Shown here in pieces: positions 8,854 through 16,494 of a stretch of DNA of 41,229 nt. The notes under the pieces were generated by a model that was given only the letters and a program-made list of their open reading frames with translations, had not been told where the DNA came from and did not search any database. Source of the stretch: Gammaproteobacteria bacterium (GTDB taxonomy: Bacteria > Pseudomonadota > Gammaproteobacteria > Pseudomonadales > Azotimanducaceae); the NCBI GenBank assembly GCA_026709225.1, contig JAPOTJ010000003.1, positions 1-41,229 of the forward strand, written 5' to 3'. The first letter of the stretch is position 1, and every line of letters begins with the position of its first letter. Position numbers and translations under genes: made by a program.

Positions 8854-10042
8854 GAGCTCGCCAGATCGGACCTGTGTATTCGGGCATGGTCAAGAGCATT
8901 TGCACGTCACTAATGCTGCGCTCCATAAAGCCACCTTCGCAATAGGCGAAATAGTATCGCCACATTCTCAAGAAGCGCTCATCGTAGCCGAGCGCGATGG
9001 CTTGCGAACGGTTTTGTTCGAGGCGCTCGCGCCAGGCGCGGAGTGTTCGCGCATAATCCGCGCCGAGGTCTTCGAGGTTGACCAGGGTGAGGTGGGCTGC
9101 GCCCGCAGCAGCGGTCAGGACGCTGTTGCATGGCATGAATCCTCCTGGGAAGATGTATCTCTTGATGAAGTCCACGGTCTTGAGCGCGCGGCGGTAGGCG
9201 GCATCGCGGATGGTGATGGCCTGCATCGCCATCAATCCATTGGGGCGCAAGAGCCGCGCGCAGGTTTGAAAGTAGGTATCGAGATATTGATGGCCGACGG
9301 CCTCGACCATCTCAACCGACACGAGCTTGTCAAACTGGCCGGTAAGTGATCGATAGTCGGCGCGCAGCACCTCGACTCTGTCGCCTAGCCCTGCTGCGTC
9401 AACTCGCGCTTGTGCGTGCGCGTGTTGCGCCTTCGAGATGGTCGTCGTGGTGACGCGGCAGCCAAAGCGTTCGGCAGCAAAGACCGCAAGCCCGCCCCAG
9501 CCGGTGCCGATTTCGAGCAAGTGGTCACTGCGCTTCAAATCAAGTTTTCGGCACAGGCGCATCAGCTTCGCGTCGCTCGCCTCGTCCAAGGTTTCCGCGC
9601 CAGTCTCGAACACCGCCGATGAGTACATCATGCGCTTGTCGAGAAACAGCCGGAACAGATCATCCCCCAAATCGTAGTGCGCCTCGATATTGCGGCGGCT
9701 GCCCGCTCGCGAATTTCGCCGCAATGCGTGTGCGAGCGCGTGATAGAGGCGCATCGGTATTGCCGCCATGCTTCCCAAGCCGTCGAGCGCATCTTGATTG
9801 CGCGCCATGATGCGCACGAGTTCGACGAGATCGTCACAGTCCCAGTCGCCGTCCAGGTAGCTTGTGCCCGCAGCGAGCGACCCGCCTCGCAAGAGTTTCG
9901 CGTAGAAAAGAGGGCTGTGAACCCTGAGCCTTGCTTCGGGCGTGCCGCCGCCGAACGTTGAAGCGCCTTCGGCATCGACAATCACGACCGTGCCGCGCGT
10001 GATCGACGCAAGCGCCCGATGGACGAAATTCCGTGCGACCAT
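8837..10042 (-). CDS. cfa: Cyclopropane-fatty-acyl-phospholipid synthase
   Basis: The product is 401 residues from ATG 10042, whose A is shared with the last base of the upstream DUF1365 stop (TGATG). A longer in-frame start at 10105 is unlikely. The N-terminal lipid-binding part (GTVVIVDAEGASTFGGG, SPLFYAKLLRGGSLAAGTSY) precedes IEAHYDLGDDLFRLFLDKRMMYSSA, the hallmark of CFA synthases. The SAM site is LLEIGTGWGGLAVFAAERFG, followed by FDKLVSVEMVEAVGHQY and the C-terminal GGFMPCNS and FAYCEGGFMER. It transfers a methylene or methyl group from SAM to the double bond of a phospholipid acyl chain. The upstream desaturase could supply that double bond. A product other than a cyclopropane, such as a methyl-branched chain, cannot be excluded given the FAD partner. 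Confidence 0.93.
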   Translation of the reverse strand: MVARNFVHRALASITRGTVVIVDAEGASTFGGGTPEARLRVHSPLFYAKLLRGGSLAAGTSYLDGDWDCDDLVELVRIMARNQDALDGLGSMAAIPMRLYHALAHALRRNSRAGSRRNIEAHYDLGDDLFRLFLDKRMMYSSAVFETGAETLDEASDAKLMRLCRKLDLKRSDHLLEIGTGWGGLAVFAAERFGCRVTTTTISKAQHAHAQARVDAAGLGDRVEVLRADYRSLTGQFDKLVSVEMVEAVGHQYLDTYFQTCARLLRPNGLMAMQAITIRDAAYRRALKTVDFIKRYIFPGGFMPCNSVLTAAAGAAHLTLVNLEDLGADYARTLRAWRERLEQNRSQAIALGYDERFLRMWRYYFAYCEGGFMERSISDVQMLLTMPEYTGPIWRAHAPSP

Positions 10043-10746
10043 CACAGCTTGGCGGGATGCGCGTGAAAGGGTGCGCGCTTGAGCAGGAGGCGCAGCGCCT
10101 GCCAATGGATTCGAGCGAGCGTCAGCATCCCTTGCGCTGGCCTGCGCAGCGCGCTGCGGATGACTTCGGCCCGAGTCAAGGGCTTGGCGCGCAGCGTTAG
10201 GCAGGCGGACAGGGGGCCTTCGTCGCTGCTAAAGCGCATGGCGATGAGAAGTGCGTTGTCGGTCATGCGGAGTCGCAGCCGGTAGCGACCGTTCATCGGC
10301 AGAAACGGCGACACGTGGAACGCCTTGTCGAAGCGGAAGCACTGCGTGTTCGATGCGCTTTGTGCGCACAGCACATAGCAGTGGCGTTCACCCCAAGGCG
10401 TGTTGGTCACTTGCAAGAGAATGGCCGTGAGCTGCTCACCGGCAAAGCAGAAATAGAAGTTCACCGGATTGAACGAGGCGCCAAGCGAACGCGGCGCGGT
10501 GAGCGCGAAGATCTGCGTTGGAGCGACATGGCCAGCGTTCGATTTCGCAAGTTCATTGCGCACATCGTCCGCGCTCAGCAGATGTCCTCGGTCCACCGAC
10601 GCGAGAAACCGGGGACGCACAAGCGGCACCGTATCCATGCGCTCAAGATTGACGTACAGCATCCAGAGTGGATAGCGAAATCCATGGCGGTGCGGGAAAT
10701 ACCGCACATGGCTGACAGTCCCTTGACAGCTGCATTCACGAAACAT
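10042..10746 (-). CDS. DUF1365 protein
   Basis: The product is 234 residues from ATG 10746, which overlaps the end of the FAD oxidoreductase gene by 11 bases. A longer in-frame extension to 10884 lies wholly inside that gene. The opening CQGTVSHVRYFPHRHGFRYPLWMLYVNLE and the central LGASFNPVNFYFCF match the DUF1365 (COG3496) family, which is regularly found between an FAD-binding protein and a CFA synthase. The family's reaction is not established. The C-terminal half is basic (QALRLLLKRAPFHAHPAKL). The gene shares TGATG with the downstream cfa gene. Its job in lipid modification is inferred purely from this conserved neighbourhood. Confidence 0.88.
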   Translation of the reverse strand: MFRECSCQGTVSHVRYFPHRHGFRYPLWMLYVNLERMDTVPLVRPRFLASVDRGHLLSADDVRNELAKSNAGHVAPTQIFALTAPRSLGASFNPVNFYFCFAGEQLTAILLQVTNTPWGERHCYVLCAQSASNTQCFRFDKAFHVSPFLPMNGRYRLRLRMTDNALLIAMRFSSDEGPLSACLTLRAKPLTRAEVIRSALRRPAQGMLTLARIHWQALRLLLKRAPFHAHPAKL

Positions 10747-11962
10747 TGGCAGTATTGGCAGCTTGGGCAGCGGCTTCCACGCCGCTTCTAAAGCCGTCCT
10801 CGTGAAACCCCCAGCCCGTCCACGCGCCGCAGTACGAAATGCGCGTGCCGGCGTCGAGACTGCTAAGCCGACGCTTGGCGGCATGGGCGTCCACCGAGAA
10901 GATTGGATGGCGATAGTTTCGCTCCACCCACACGCGGCTCAGCTCGCGAACAGGATTCAGCGTGACGAAGAACTGCGGCTTGCTTGCAAGCCCTTGCAGG
11001 CGATTCATCCAATAGGTGAACTCGTACTGGCCATGCGCATCGACGTAGACATTCCAACTCGACCAGGCGGCGGGCGAGCGCGGCATGACCCGCGCATCCG
11101 AATGCAGCACCGCGCGGTTCGGCTGGTAGGCGATGGCAGAGAGCACGTCGTGCGCGGCGTGTGTCGGCTCGATGAGCTTGCAAGCATCGTCACTGTGGCA
11201 GGCGAGGATGACGTGGTCGAATTGATCGCTGCCATGGTCGGTTGCGACAAGCACGCCGGAACGATCTTCCCGAACCGAACGCACCATGCAATTGCGGCGG
11301 ATTTGGCCGCCAAAGCCTTCCACAAAAGCACGTATGTACGCGCCCGAACCGCCGCGAACCACGCGCCACTCGGGTCGTCCTTTCATGAGCGTCAGCCCGT
11401 GGTTGACCATGAACACAGCCACATGTCCGACCGCGAGCTTGCGAGCTTCTTCGTGAGGTGCACTCCACAGCGCAGCGCACATGGGCAGCAGATGATGTTC
11501 GGCAAAGGCATTCGAATAGCGCTCGTCGCGTAGATACGCATCAAGCGTTCGCGAATCGTCGGCGGCAACGCTGCCCGCGCTGCGGTAGAAGCGTCGAATG
11601 TCGGCGAGCATCCTCATGAAGTCGAGCCGAACAACATTGCGGCGCTGACAAAAGAGCGCATCCAAGCTCGAAGTGCCGTATTCGAAGCCGTCGGCGTTTC
11701 GCACGCCAAACGACATCTCCGTCGGTTGCGAGGCAACCCCGAGCGCATCAAGCCACGCCGAGAAGAGCGGATAATTGCTGCGATTGAAAATGATGAACCC
11801 TGAGTCAACCGAGAACGCACGATCATCCACAAGCAAGTTGTGGGTGTCGGTGTGGCCGCCAAGCCGGGGGGCCGCCTCGAACAGGGTGACGTCGGCGAAG
11901 GATTGCGCGGTATGTGCGGCTGCCATCCCCGAAATGCCGCCGCCGACGACTGCCACGCGCAT
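10736..11962 (-). CDS. FAD-dependent amine-oxidase-like oxidoreductase (COG2907)
   Basis: The product is 408 residues from ATG 11962, five bases after the desaturase stop codon. The N-terminus has the dinucleotide-binding Rossmann motif VAVVGGGISGMAAAHTAQ followed by the acidic strand end TLFEAAPRLGGHTDT. Further on are DSGFIIFNRSNYPLF and the C-terminal FAD contacts YCGAWTGWGFHEDGFRSGV. It belongs to the flavin amine-oxidase/desaturase group (COG2907) that accompanies DUF1365 and CFA synthase. Related flavoproteins act with CFA-like methyltransferases to make methyl-branched or furan fatty acids in other bacteria. A similar redox step on an acyl chain is my inference here. Cytoplasmic, probably membrane-associated. 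Confidence 0.9.
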   Translation of the reverse strand: MRVAVVGGGISGMAAAHTAQSFADVTLFEAAPRLGGHTDTHNLLVDDRAFSVDSGFIIFNRSNYPLFSAWLDALGVASQPTEMSFGVRNADGFEYGTSSLDALFCQRRNVVRLDFMRMLADIRRFYRSAGSVAADDSRTLDAYLRDERYSNAFAEHHLLPMCAALWSAPHEEARKLAVGHVAVFMVNHGLTLMKGRPEWRVVRGGSGAYIRAFVEGFGGQIRRNCMVRSVREDRSGVLVATDHGSDQFDHVILACHSDDACKLIEPTHAAHDVLSAIAYQPNRAVLHSDARVMPRSPAAWSSWNVYVDAHGQYEFTYWMNRLQGLASKPQFFVTLNPVRELSRVWVERNYRHPIFSVDAHAAKRRLSSLDAGTRISYCGAWTGWGFHEDGFRSGVEAAAQAANTANVS

Positions 11963-11966
11963 GGCG

Positions 11967-12881
11967 CTACACCGCCCGAGGAGCCTGTGAAGTGCCTTCT
12001 GAGCCCTCTCGGAGGACAGCATCGGGGGGCGTCTTGAGGTTCTGCACGAGACCGAGCCAAGCGAGCACTTTCAATCCCATCCACGCGAAATCAACTTGCC
12101 ACCAGTAAAATCCGAGACGTGCGCTCGATGCATAGCGGTGATGGTTGTTGTGCCAGCCTTCGCCGAAGGTGATGAGCGCGAGCCACGCATTGTTGCGGCT
12201 GTGATCGGCAGTGGCGAAGCGGCGCTTGCCGAAGCGATGCGCGAGCGAGTTCACCATGAAGGTTGCGTGCATGAGCGCGACAGTCGATATGACATAGCCC
12301 CAGACCAGCATTTGCCAGCCATTCGTTTGCGGGAAGGCGGGCTCCAGCGCTTCACCAAGCGCGAACATGGCGATGGCGAAGATGACCGGCGCAAAGAGAT
12401 CGAAGCGGTCGAGCCACGCGAGTTCCTTGAATTGCGCGAGGTCGGGCACCCGCTCCAAGGGTGTGTGGAAATGCGCTCGGCTGAGAAACCATGCGACATG
12501 CGACCACCAGAATCCGCGCCGCGATGAATGCGGATCGTCCTCGCTATCAGCATGAGTGTGGTGCAAGCGATGCTGAGCAGCCCACCACAGCGGACCGCGC
12601 TGCGTCGCGGCCGCGCCAAGGAACGCGAACACAAATTGCACCACGCGATTAACGTGAAAGGCGCGATGCGAAAAGCAGCGGTGATAAAAGGCGCTGACGG
12701 CAAACGCCCGAAGCGCATACGCAGCGATGGCGACGGCAACTGCGATACCGCTCACACCAACCCAGAGAGGCGCAAGGCACGCGAGATGCAAGGCAATGAA
12801 GGGCGTGACGCGCAGCCAGGCGATTGAATCTTCGGTTGGTTCGTGATGCGCGGTGGTGTGGTGGTCGGAAGTTCGTGTCAT
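11967..12881 (-). CDS. Membrane fatty-acid desaturase (delta-9 / DesC type)
   Basis: The product is 304 residues, the size of bacterial acyl-lipid or acyl-CoA desaturases. The three diiron histidine boxes are present: HRCFSH (67-72), HRLHHTH (104-110) and the late HNNHH in FGEGWHNNHHRY. Hydrophobic segments at about 25-60, 80-95, 160-175 and 190-215 fit a four-helix membrane enzyme. GEGWHNNHH is typical of the delta-9 DesC/stearoyl-desaturase group. It should introduce a cis double bond into acyl chains using O2. It is the first gene of the lipid operon, with a 460-bp gene-free region upstream that should carry the promoter. The ribosome site is weak. Confidence 0.93.
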   Translation of the reverse strand: MTRTSDHHTTAHHEPTEDSIAWLRVTPFIALHLACLAPLWVGVSGIAVAVAIAAYALRAFAVSAFYHRCFSHRAFHVNRVVQFVFAFLGAAATQRGPLWWAAQHRLHHTHADSEDDPHSSRRGFWWSHVAWFLSRAHFHTPLERVPDLAQFKELAWLDRFDLFAPVIFAIAMFALGEALEPAFPQTNGWQMLVWGYVISTVALMHATFMVNSLAHRFGKRRFATADHSRNNAWLALITFGEGWHNNHHRYASSARLGFYWWQVDFAWMGLKVLAWLGLVQNLKTPPDAVLREGSEGTSQAPRAV

Positions 12882-13341
12882 TCGCTCGTAGTTGGTAGGC
12901 TGTTGCTTGACGATTATTCGCTCATCGATGCCATCATGTTCGTAAGCGCGTGAATTTCGCGTGAGCGCAAGCAGGGTTTGATTTCACGCGACGCTCACGT
13001 AGAAATGCCGCGTAGTTGATTGACATGCGTTCAATCCCCCAAACGCCGCAGTGCTGATACTGTCAAGAAGCGGTCTCGTCGGGGGAGATGAGAAACGCCT
13101 GCACTTGCTTTTTCGAGGCGCATCCTGCCAGATGCGCACATGACAAAACCGGCGCGTATCATACAAGCAATCCGTGACGATTAAGCTTTGCCCATGACTG
13201 CGGCGCAGCCGGCGAGCGAGTCGGACGTGAGTACGGGCAGCGCCTCTGTACGATTAGGTCATCAACTCAATCCCTTGGGGGCAAAGTTCCGATATGTTTC
13301 TGAGCTCGCACGGCGATACGCATCATCGGACTAGGGAAAGA
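12882..13341. other. Gene-free region between the lipid operon and the TA island
   Basis: This is 460 bases without a convincing gene. A 60-codon minus-strand frame at 12984-13166 has no ribosome site and no recognisable content. Toward its left end lie nested inverted repeats (12947-12999). The promoter of the desaturase operon must be here. At 13315-13331 is a 17-base sequence identical to 16876-16892. Confidence 0.7.
12947..12999 (-). promoter_or_regulatory. Nested inverted repeats upstream of the desaturase operon
   Basis: Four elements occur in the order A-B-A'-B': CGCGTGAA (12947-12954), CGTGAGCG (12960-12967), TTCACGCG (12983-12990) and CGCTCACG (12992-12999). A pairs with A' and B with B', but the two stems interleave, so they cannot both be simple nested hairpins. 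The site is 66-118 bases upstream of the desaturase start. It could be a pair of protein-binding palindromes or a pseudoknot/switch in a leader RNA. Function is inference. Confidence 0.4.
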
Positions 13342-13596
13342 TTATCGGTACACATTTCGTCGATGCCCAATCTTTAGGACTACGATCTCCATGTCCGAGA
13401 CGCTGTACAGGATTCGGTGTTGGCCGACGCGCAAACGGAAGATGTCATCGAAACCGGACAACTTTATACAGCCGACGGGACGCGGTTCGTGCTTCAAAGA
13501 GACAATTGCTTCTGTGAGGCGGCGGCGAAGGTGGATTGGGACTTTCTTTAGGTATCGTTCTGCGCTCCGCGAGATTTGGACGCTATGGTTCTCCAT
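13342..13596 (-). CDS. RelE/ParE-family toxin
   Basis: The product is 84 residues from ATG 13596 (a GTG one codon earlier is possible). It is the compact RelE/ParE ribonuclease/gyrase-toxin fold: an N-terminal helix pair with SAERYLKKVPIHLRRRLTEAI, then beta strands CIKLSGFDDIFRLRVGQHRILYSV and the C-terminal VVLKIGHRRNVYR. RLRVGxxRxxY and the terminal HRxxVY are typical of RelE-type toxins that cleave ribosome-associated mRNA. The gene begins inside the end of the antitoxin gene (14-bp overlap), the usual coupled antitoxin-first order. Confidence 0.9.
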   Translation of the reverse strand: MENHSVQISRSAERYLKKVPIHLRRRLTEAIVSLKHEPRPVGCIKLSGFDDIFRLRVGQHRILYSVSDMEIVVLKIGHRRNVYR

Positions 13597-13807
13597 CACG
13601 TTCTAGTTCCCGAAGCACGTCAGAGAAGGGCCTTCTCGGCTCGCTGCGGAGCTTCGGAATGTCTTCGATATCTTCAAGTTCTTCAAGACGGTTGATGAGC
13701 GCCTCTTGTACGAACTGGTTTACTACCAGACCTCTTGATCGGCAAAAGGCCTCGACCGTGCGCTTGAGGGATTGGTCGACACGCGCGTTTATTTCTGCGG
13801 ATTCCAT
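13583..13807 (-). CDS. Antitoxin of the RelE-type pair (ribbon-helix-helix-like)
   Basis: The product is 74 residues from ATG 13807, which has a GGGAAG ribosome site. A TTG at 13837 is the longer alternative. The N-terminal INARVDQSLKRTVEAFCRSRGLVVNQFVQEAL has the strand-helix-helix pattern of an RHH DNA-binding antitoxin. The acidic C-terminus (EELEDIEDIP, then DVLRELERDGEP) would wrap the toxin. It probably represses its own operon from the short spacer at 13808-13881. It overlaps the toxin gene by 14 bases. Confidence 0.85.
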   Translation of the reverse strand: MESAEINARVDQSLKRTVEAFCRSRGLVVNQFVQEALINRLEELEDIEDIPKLRSEPRRPFSDVLRELERDGEP

Positions 13808-13881
13808 AAGCTTCCCGAAGCGTGTTGCTGATTCCAATATTATGCCAGCACCCTATCATTTGAGTTGATATTCGGTCAAGA

Positions 13882-14094
13882 CAATCAATCCGTCCGCACC
13901 ATCATCTTGCCAATGTTCGCACCTTCAAAGAGCTTGATCAGCGCCCGCGGCAACGCCTCAAACCCTTCAATGATGGTCGTGCGGCTTTGCAAGCGCCCTG
14001 CATCGATCCAGCCGCGTATTTCGCGCACGGCCTGCGGAAACTGATCCGCATAGTCGTGCAGCAGAAACCCTTCCATGCGCGAGCGCCGGAAAAT
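13882..14094 (-). pseudogene. Detached 3' fragment of the MDR oxidoreductase gene (direct repeat, left copy)
   Basis: These 213 bases match 15377-15589 with 8 mismatches and no gaps. They encode the last ~63 residues of the neighbouring NADP-dependent oxidoreductase (MEGFLLHDYADQ to MMVRTD). Seven of the eight differences are synonymous; the only change is REIRGW for REMRGW. Beyond 14094 the similarity stops abruptly and there is no start of the gene, so it is a non-functional fragment. The mostly silent divergence suggests the two copies come from two alleles or lineages rather than from a recent local duplication that then decayed. Confidence 0.92.
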
Positions 14095-14167
14095 GCGGAC
14101 TCGAAATAGATCGGGAATGTGGGGTTGACTTCGTGGTGCTCTGAAGTAGTCGGTGTGTACAAATGTG

Positions 14168-14741
14168 CTAAATAGGTTTAATCGTTCTGCGTTGCTCGTC
14201 CAGCCGAACCCTATTAGGAAACACGATCAAGTTTGATCGATTCGCATTCGGAGCGGAAGGGGAGAGAAAACCACTCACTCTTTTATCACTGGCTAGCGCC
14301 TCTCCGAGGCTTTGGGTTGGTGCGGATGAGACATCTGACCGCACTATAGGCGCTGTTCCGACTGACCTCCTTGAGGGATAGGCGCGCCAGTCACCGGTGA
14401 GCTCCTGCACGCTAGTATTGGCAGTTGCCCTATCCGCAGGGTCTCCAAAGTCTACGACATCAATTCGACCGACGGAGATAGGCACAACAAGGTACCTGCT
14501 AGGCGCAACTAGGATCGGGCTCCGTGCGTGAAATGATTGGACCAAGGCTTGAACTTCGAGCAGAGCAGTAAGGGGGGTCAGGCGCTAAGTAGATAACAGT
14601 AAATCTTGCGGACGCTGAACAGAATCTGCTAACCGCACTTCGACTTCCTAGCGGAAGTTTAGAGTGGACATCGGGCACTGCCCGATACCATGTACGGGGT
14701 GAAAGAGTGATCGCTTTCAGCCTAGAGGCGGACGAAGTAAT
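14168..14741 (-). pseudogene. RES-domain toxin gene, frameshifted
   Basis: Two frames together encode a complete RES-domain toxin of about 190 residues. The first part reads TWYRAVPDVHSKLPLG to RFTVIYLAPDP. It is followed, after a one-base shift in the six-base G run (C run on the coding strand) at 14572-14577, by LTALLEVQALVQSFHARS, VVDFGDPADRA, ELTGDWRAY and GFLSPSAPNANRSNLIVF. With five bases in the run the frame would be continuous. RES toxins (MbcT/ParT/Xre-RES) degrade NAD+ or modify metabolic enzymes. The gene begins at the stop of its antitoxin in TGATT where TGATG would be expected, so it has either a rare ATT start or a lost start codon. Loss of function, a programmed shift or a sequencing error all remain possible. 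Confidence 0.8.
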
Positions 14742-15283
14742 CAGGAGAATGACCCTTGTTCAATCGAAGCGATCACTTTCTCCAAGAAGGACCGTTCGTC
14801 ATCAGAACCTGTTAGGTACAGCCTCGGACACCTGTCAGCAAACATTGGGTTAGGTGTATCTAGCCAGCGGTTTACACGTTGCTCCGCATCGCAATCGTCG
14901 TGCGAGCTTACACTCACCATGAACGGTTTGCTCGTGGCTGAACGATGACCATTGAACAAATCCTCTAATGAAAAAACATCTGCATCACCGGAAAGCTCCC
15001 CTAAGTGGGAAGTCAGAGAACTGTCTACGACAGACAGGAGACGCTGATATATCCCATGCTCCGCATTGTCGGAAGCATCTGATTCCACTGAGCGAGTAGG
15101 CTTCCATATGTCAAGCCTTTCGTGTCCGAGTATTTTCGCGATGTGCTCTTCGATCAGTTTCGAGCGGCTCTTACCGCTTACAACAAGGGATACAGCTGCC
15201 GGAGACTTTCCGAGATGTTGGGCAATTTCTACCTGCAAAATCCCCCGTTGTTTCAGCTCTTTCTTCAGTGCGGAGGAATTCAT
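14741..15283 (-). CDS. Xre-type antitoxin of the RES pair (DUF2384-like C-terminus)
   Basis: The product is 180 residues from ATG 15283. An upstream in-frame start at 15379 would run over the promoter. The N-terminal domain (about 1-60; LKKELKQRGILQVEIAQHL, then SPAAVSLVVSGKSRSK) is a helix-turn-helix that looks like the Ner/Nlp phage-repressor type. A ~75-residue acidic linker follows. The last ~50 residues (QRVNRWLDTPNPMFADRCPR, ending IASIEQGSFS) match the DUF2384 toxin-binding domain of Xre-RES antitoxins. It should neutralise the RES toxin and autoregulate. The Ner-like HTH and the long linker are unlike the usual compact antitoxins. Confidence 0.82.
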   Translation of the reverse strand: MNSSALKKELKQRGILQVEIAQHLGKSPAAVSLVVSGKSRSKLIEEHIAKILGHERLDIWKPTRSVESDASDNAEHGIYQRLLSVVDSSLTSHLGELSGDADVFSLEDLFNGHRSATSKPFMVSVSSHDDCDAEQRVNRWLDTPNPMFADRCPRLYLTGSDDERSFLEKVIASIEQGSFS

Positions 15284-15376
15284 TATGCGATTAGTTCCTT
15301 TAGTAGGCGAGGTCTGCCGACTATGTTGCCGATTGAAAGTATACCCTTCTTCATACGCGCCGAGGGTACCCACCAC

Positions 15377-15589
15377 CAATCAGTCCGTCCGCACCATCAT
15401 CTTGCCAATGTTCGCGCCCTCAAACAGCTTGATCAGTGCCCGCGGCAGCGCCTCAAACCCTTCAATGATGGTCGTGCGGCTTTGCAAGCGCCCTGCATCG
15501 ATCCAGCCGCGCATTTCGCGCACGGCCTGCGGAAACTGATCCGCATAGTCGTGCAGCAGAAACCCCTCCATGCGCGAGCGCCGGAAAAT
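15377..15589 (-). repeat. 213-bp direct repeat, right copy, in the MDR oxidoreductase gene
   Basis: This is the right copy of the 213-base direct repeat (left copy 13882-14094, offset exactly 1495 bases). It lies at the 3' end of the intact oxidoreductase gene. The Xre-RES cassette sits exactly between the copies. Confidence 0.92.
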
Positions 15590-16384
15590 AAGATTGAAGT
15601 AGTTTTTCGGGCCTGCGAGTTCTTCGGTGGCGTTGTAGCGCGAGATGCCGCCGCACAGCACTACGCGCGAATGCAATTGCAAGCGATCTAGGCACAGGTC
15701 GAGAATCTCGCCTCCGACATTGTCGAAATAGATGTTCATGCCGTTCGGGCAGAGCGCATCAAGCATGGCTGCGACATCTTGCGTCTTGTAGTTCATCACA
15801 CCGTCGAAGCCAAGTTCGGTGAGCCAAGCGCACTTCTCGTCGCTGCCGGCCATGCCGAAGACCGTGCAGCCTTTGATCTTGGCGATTTGTCCGGCAACGC
15901 TGCCGGTTGCGCCAGCAGCGCCGCTGACAACGACAACATCGCCCGCGTTCGGAAGCCCCACCCGCAACATACCGAAGTAGGCGGTCAATCCGGTGCTGCC
16001 AAGCACGCCGAGCGCAAGCTCAGGGTCTTCGTCTTCCGCGAGCAAGCGAAACTGCTGTGCGGCTTCGTCCACCACCGCGTAATCTTGCATGCCGAACACG
16101 CCCCACGCGAGCGCGCCGATTGGCAGCGCGTCGCTCTTCGAGTCAACAATCTCGCCGACGCCGCGCGCGCGCATGACATCGCCGATTTGCATTGGCGCGA
16201 CATAATCGGCGCGGTTCTCCATCTGTCCGCGCATCGACGGGTCGAGCGAAATGTATCGAGTCTTGACGAGCGCCTGCCCGTCGTCGATTTCGGGCACGGC
16301 GCCGGCGGCGAGTTCGAAGTCGGTTTCCTTGACCATGCCCTGCGGCCGTGCGGCGAGCCGGAATTGACGATTGACTTGATTCAT
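15380..16384 (-). CDS. Zinc-independent MDR NADP-dependent oxidoreductase (CurA/PTGR-like)
   Basis: The product is 334 residues from ATG 16384 (NQVNRQFRLAARPQGM); the longer open frame to 16516 has no support. It is a medium-chain dehydrogenase/reductase without the zinc-binding cysteines. The substrate-side N-terminal domain includes RYISLDPSMRGQM. The Rossmann domain has VVVSGAAGATGSVAGQIAKI (about 148-167), then GSDEKCAWLTELGFDGVMNYKT and IYFDNVGGEILD. This matches the leukotriene B4 dehydrogenase/prostaglandin reductase/CurA group, which reduces enone double bonds with NADPH. The C-terminal ~63 codons are repeated 1.5 kb downstream, so part of this gene's end may have arrived with the Xre-RES cassette. 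Confidence 0.92.
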   Translation of the reverse strand: MNQVNRQFRLAARPQGMVKETDFELAAGAVPEIDDGQALVKTRYISLDPSMRGQMENRADYVAPMQIGDVMRARGVGEIVDSKSDALPIGALAWGVFGMQDYAVVDEAAQQFRLLAEDEDPELALGVLGSTGLTAYFGMLRVGLPNAGDVVVVSGAAGATGSVAGQIAKIKGCTVFGMAGSDEKCAWLTELGFDGVMNYKTQDVAAMLDALCPNGMNIYFDNVGGEILDLCLDRLQLHSRVVLCGGISRYNATEELAGPKNYFNLIFRRSRMEGFLLHDYADQFPQAVREMRGWIDAGRLQSRTTIIEGFEALPRALIKLFEGANIGKMMVRTD

Positions 16385-16445
16385 TGGCGGATTTTCTCGT
16401 TCGGGAGGAGGGAACGGCGAGTGTATGCATCGGAACGACCTTCGC

Positions 16446-16463
16446 ATACCTGTATCTTGGTAT
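16446..16463 (+). promoter_or_regulatory. Inverted repeat and possible -10 before the AbiEii-like module
   Basis: ATACC (16446-16450) and GGTAT (16459-16463) form an inverted repeat with an eight-base spacer. A -10-like TATAGT begins at 16461, about 30 bases before the next gene. This fits an operator overlapping a promoter for an autoregulated toxin-antitoxin unit. No clear -35 is visible. Confidence 0.4.
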
Positions 16464-16494
16464 AGTTTTATGTTTTCGTGGCGTGGGGTGGTGC

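Noticed and set aside
10042..10884. Long version of the DUF1365 protein
   Set aside because: The extra N-terminus lies inside the FAD gene and lacks family similarity; ATG 10746 fits the domain start.
12984..13166. 60-codon minus-strand frame in the gene-free region
   Set aside because: No ribosome site, no recognisable content, overlaps the inverted repeats.
13938..14162. 74-codon frame over the oxidoreductase fragment
   Set aside because: It is a different frame of the repeated 3' fragment.
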